The translations under genes were made by a program, and so were the position numbers. Below the pieces are notes generated by a model. The model saw only the letters and a list, made by a program, of their open reading frames with translations. It ran no database searches and had not been told where the DNA came from. This document shows positions 4,659-5,357 of a DNA stretch of 5,357 nt, piece after piece. How positions within the stretch are numbered: position 1 is the stretch's first letter; the number at the start of each line of letters is the position of its first letter. Origin of the DNA: Pseudomonadota bacterium (GTDB lineage Bacteria > Desulfobacterota > Desulfobaccia > Desulfobaccales > 0-14-0-80-60-11); the NCBI GenBank assembly GCA_018897875.1, contig JAHIKF010000143.1, positions 1 to 5,357 on the forward strand, written 5' to 3'.

Positions 4659-5357
4659 ATGGAGAATATCTTTCCGGTGCTGGTCTGCCCCGCCCAATGG
4701 GGCAAATTGATGGTCTGCACCGACGGCTCGGACGAGGGGCAGAACGCGGTGGCGGTGGCCCTGGAACTGGCCCGGGCCTGCGACAGCCAGGTGGTCGCGG
4801 TCCAGGCGCTGCACGTGGTCCCGGAATTCCAGGCGGTGGCGCCGGATTTACGGGCTACCCTGGGAAAAGGGGTGCAGGAGAATATGGCGGTCGTCAAGGC
4901 CGCAGCCGACAAACTGGGGGTGGCCCTCAAGACCGTGACGCCCGAGGGGCAAACGCCGCATGCCGCCATCGTGGCCACAGCCGAGAAGATCCGCCCCGAT
5001 CTGGTCATCATGGGCCGGTGCGGGAAAAGCGCCCTGGCCCGCATCTTGATGGGCAATGTCACCGCCCGGGTCATCGGCAACAGTCCGATAAACGTCCTGG
5101 TGGTGCCCCGGGGCGGAATGATTGGTTTCCAGCGTATTCTCGTGGCCTCGGATGGCTCCGCCTACAGCCAGGCGGCCTGGGAACTCGCCCTGGCCATGGC
5201 CAAGCAGGCGAAAAGCCGGTTGATCGGCGTGGCCGTGGCCCCGGAGGAAGGCGATATCATTGAGGCCAAAGGCATCATCCGCCGGATGCTCACCGCCGCC
5301 AACCGGGCCAGGGTGTCATTCAAGGGGGTTAACCCCCAGGGAGTCGCACCTGATACC
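4659..5357 (+). CDS. Universal stress protein with two Usp domains, 3' end beyond window
   Basis: The 233 codons present encode a tandem Usp protein of the nucleotide-binding UspA superfamily, a cytoplasmic alpha/beta family tied to stress and energy limitation. Domain one covers about residues 15-150: first strand KLMVCTDGS (16-24), then DLVIMGRCGKS (114-124), GNVTARVI (132-139) and NVLVVPRG (145-152). The ATP loop follows G-2x-G-9x-G, with G119, G122 and G132, but the next residue is N133 rather than the usual Ser/Thr. Domain two begins with RILVASDGS (159-167), and its own ATP loop lies beyond the window. The ATG at 4659 is preferred because it gives the short leader MENIFPVLVCPAQWG before the first strand. 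A GTG at 4650, just after an in-frame TGA, is possible, and ATG codon 18 would cut into the first strand. The ribosome binding site is weak (GAGTGG). The gene is co-oriented with the dikinase-like gene but 495 bp away. Confidence 0.92.
   Translation, partial: MENIFPVLVCPAQWGKLMVCTDGSDEGQNAVAVALELARACDSQVVAVQALHVVPEFQAVAPDLRATLGKGVQENMAVVKAAADKLGVALKTVTPEGQTPHAAIVATAEKIRPDLVIMGRCGKSALARILMGNVTARVIGNSPINVLVVPRGGMIGFQRILVASDGSAYSQAAWELALAMAKQAKSRLIGVAVAPEEGDIIEAKGIIRRMLTAANRARVSFKGVNPQGVAPDT

Noticed and set aside
5324..5337. Perfect 14-bp palindrome GGGGGTTAACCCCC
   Set aside because: It lies within the Usp coding sequence and is explained by ordinary codons (K-G-V-N-P). There is no context for a regulatory role.

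Overview
The window is GC-rich bacterial DNA. Its gene content suggests a Desulfobacterota-type (deltaproteobacterial) organism: a TauE/SafE-family anion exporter with a small membrane partner, a large phosphoenolpyruvate-synthase-like dikinase, and a tandem-domain universal stress protein. This taxonomic guess is inference from gene style only; there is no rRNA or other phylogenetic marker here.

Layout. Positions 1-1181 hold a two-gene operon on the minus strand. Transcription runs from a small secreted or membrane-anchored protein (TTG start, strong ribosome binding site) into a TauE/SafE transporter that is cut off by the window edge. Positions 1182-1580 form a divergent regulatory region. 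It holds a near-consensus sigma-54 promoter for the transporter operon, a GC-rich hairpin in that operon's leader, a perfect 7+3+7 inverted repeat at the distance expected of an enhancer site, and a TATAAT-type promoter for the gene on the other side. Positions 1581-4163 encode an 860-residue protein with the ATP-grasp and phosphohistidine domains of PEP synthase. The PEP/pyruvate-binding TIM barrel is missing and a different C-terminal domain of about 300 residues takes its place. Positions 4164-4658 are non-coding: a GC hairpin after the dikinase gene, then a probable 283-bp MITE-like insertion with imperfect terminal inverted repeats and near-identical flanking 8-9 bp direct repeats, carrying two GC-rich REP-like palindromes in opposite orientation. 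Positions 4659-5357 hold a universal stress protein with two Usp domains, truncated by the window edge.

How the genes may work together. The transporter pair is probably an anion/sulfur-oxyanion transport module that responds to a sigma-54 activator. The dikinase-like protein and the Usp are co-oriented and both predicted to bind ATP, which fits an energy-state or stress role, but they are separated by about 500 bp of repeats and need not be co-transcribed. The most unusual item is the dikinase: it has a complete ATP site and catalytic histidine, a MinE-like amphipathic N-terminus, a three-cysteine motif in the ATP-grasp region, and an unidentified acceptor domain.
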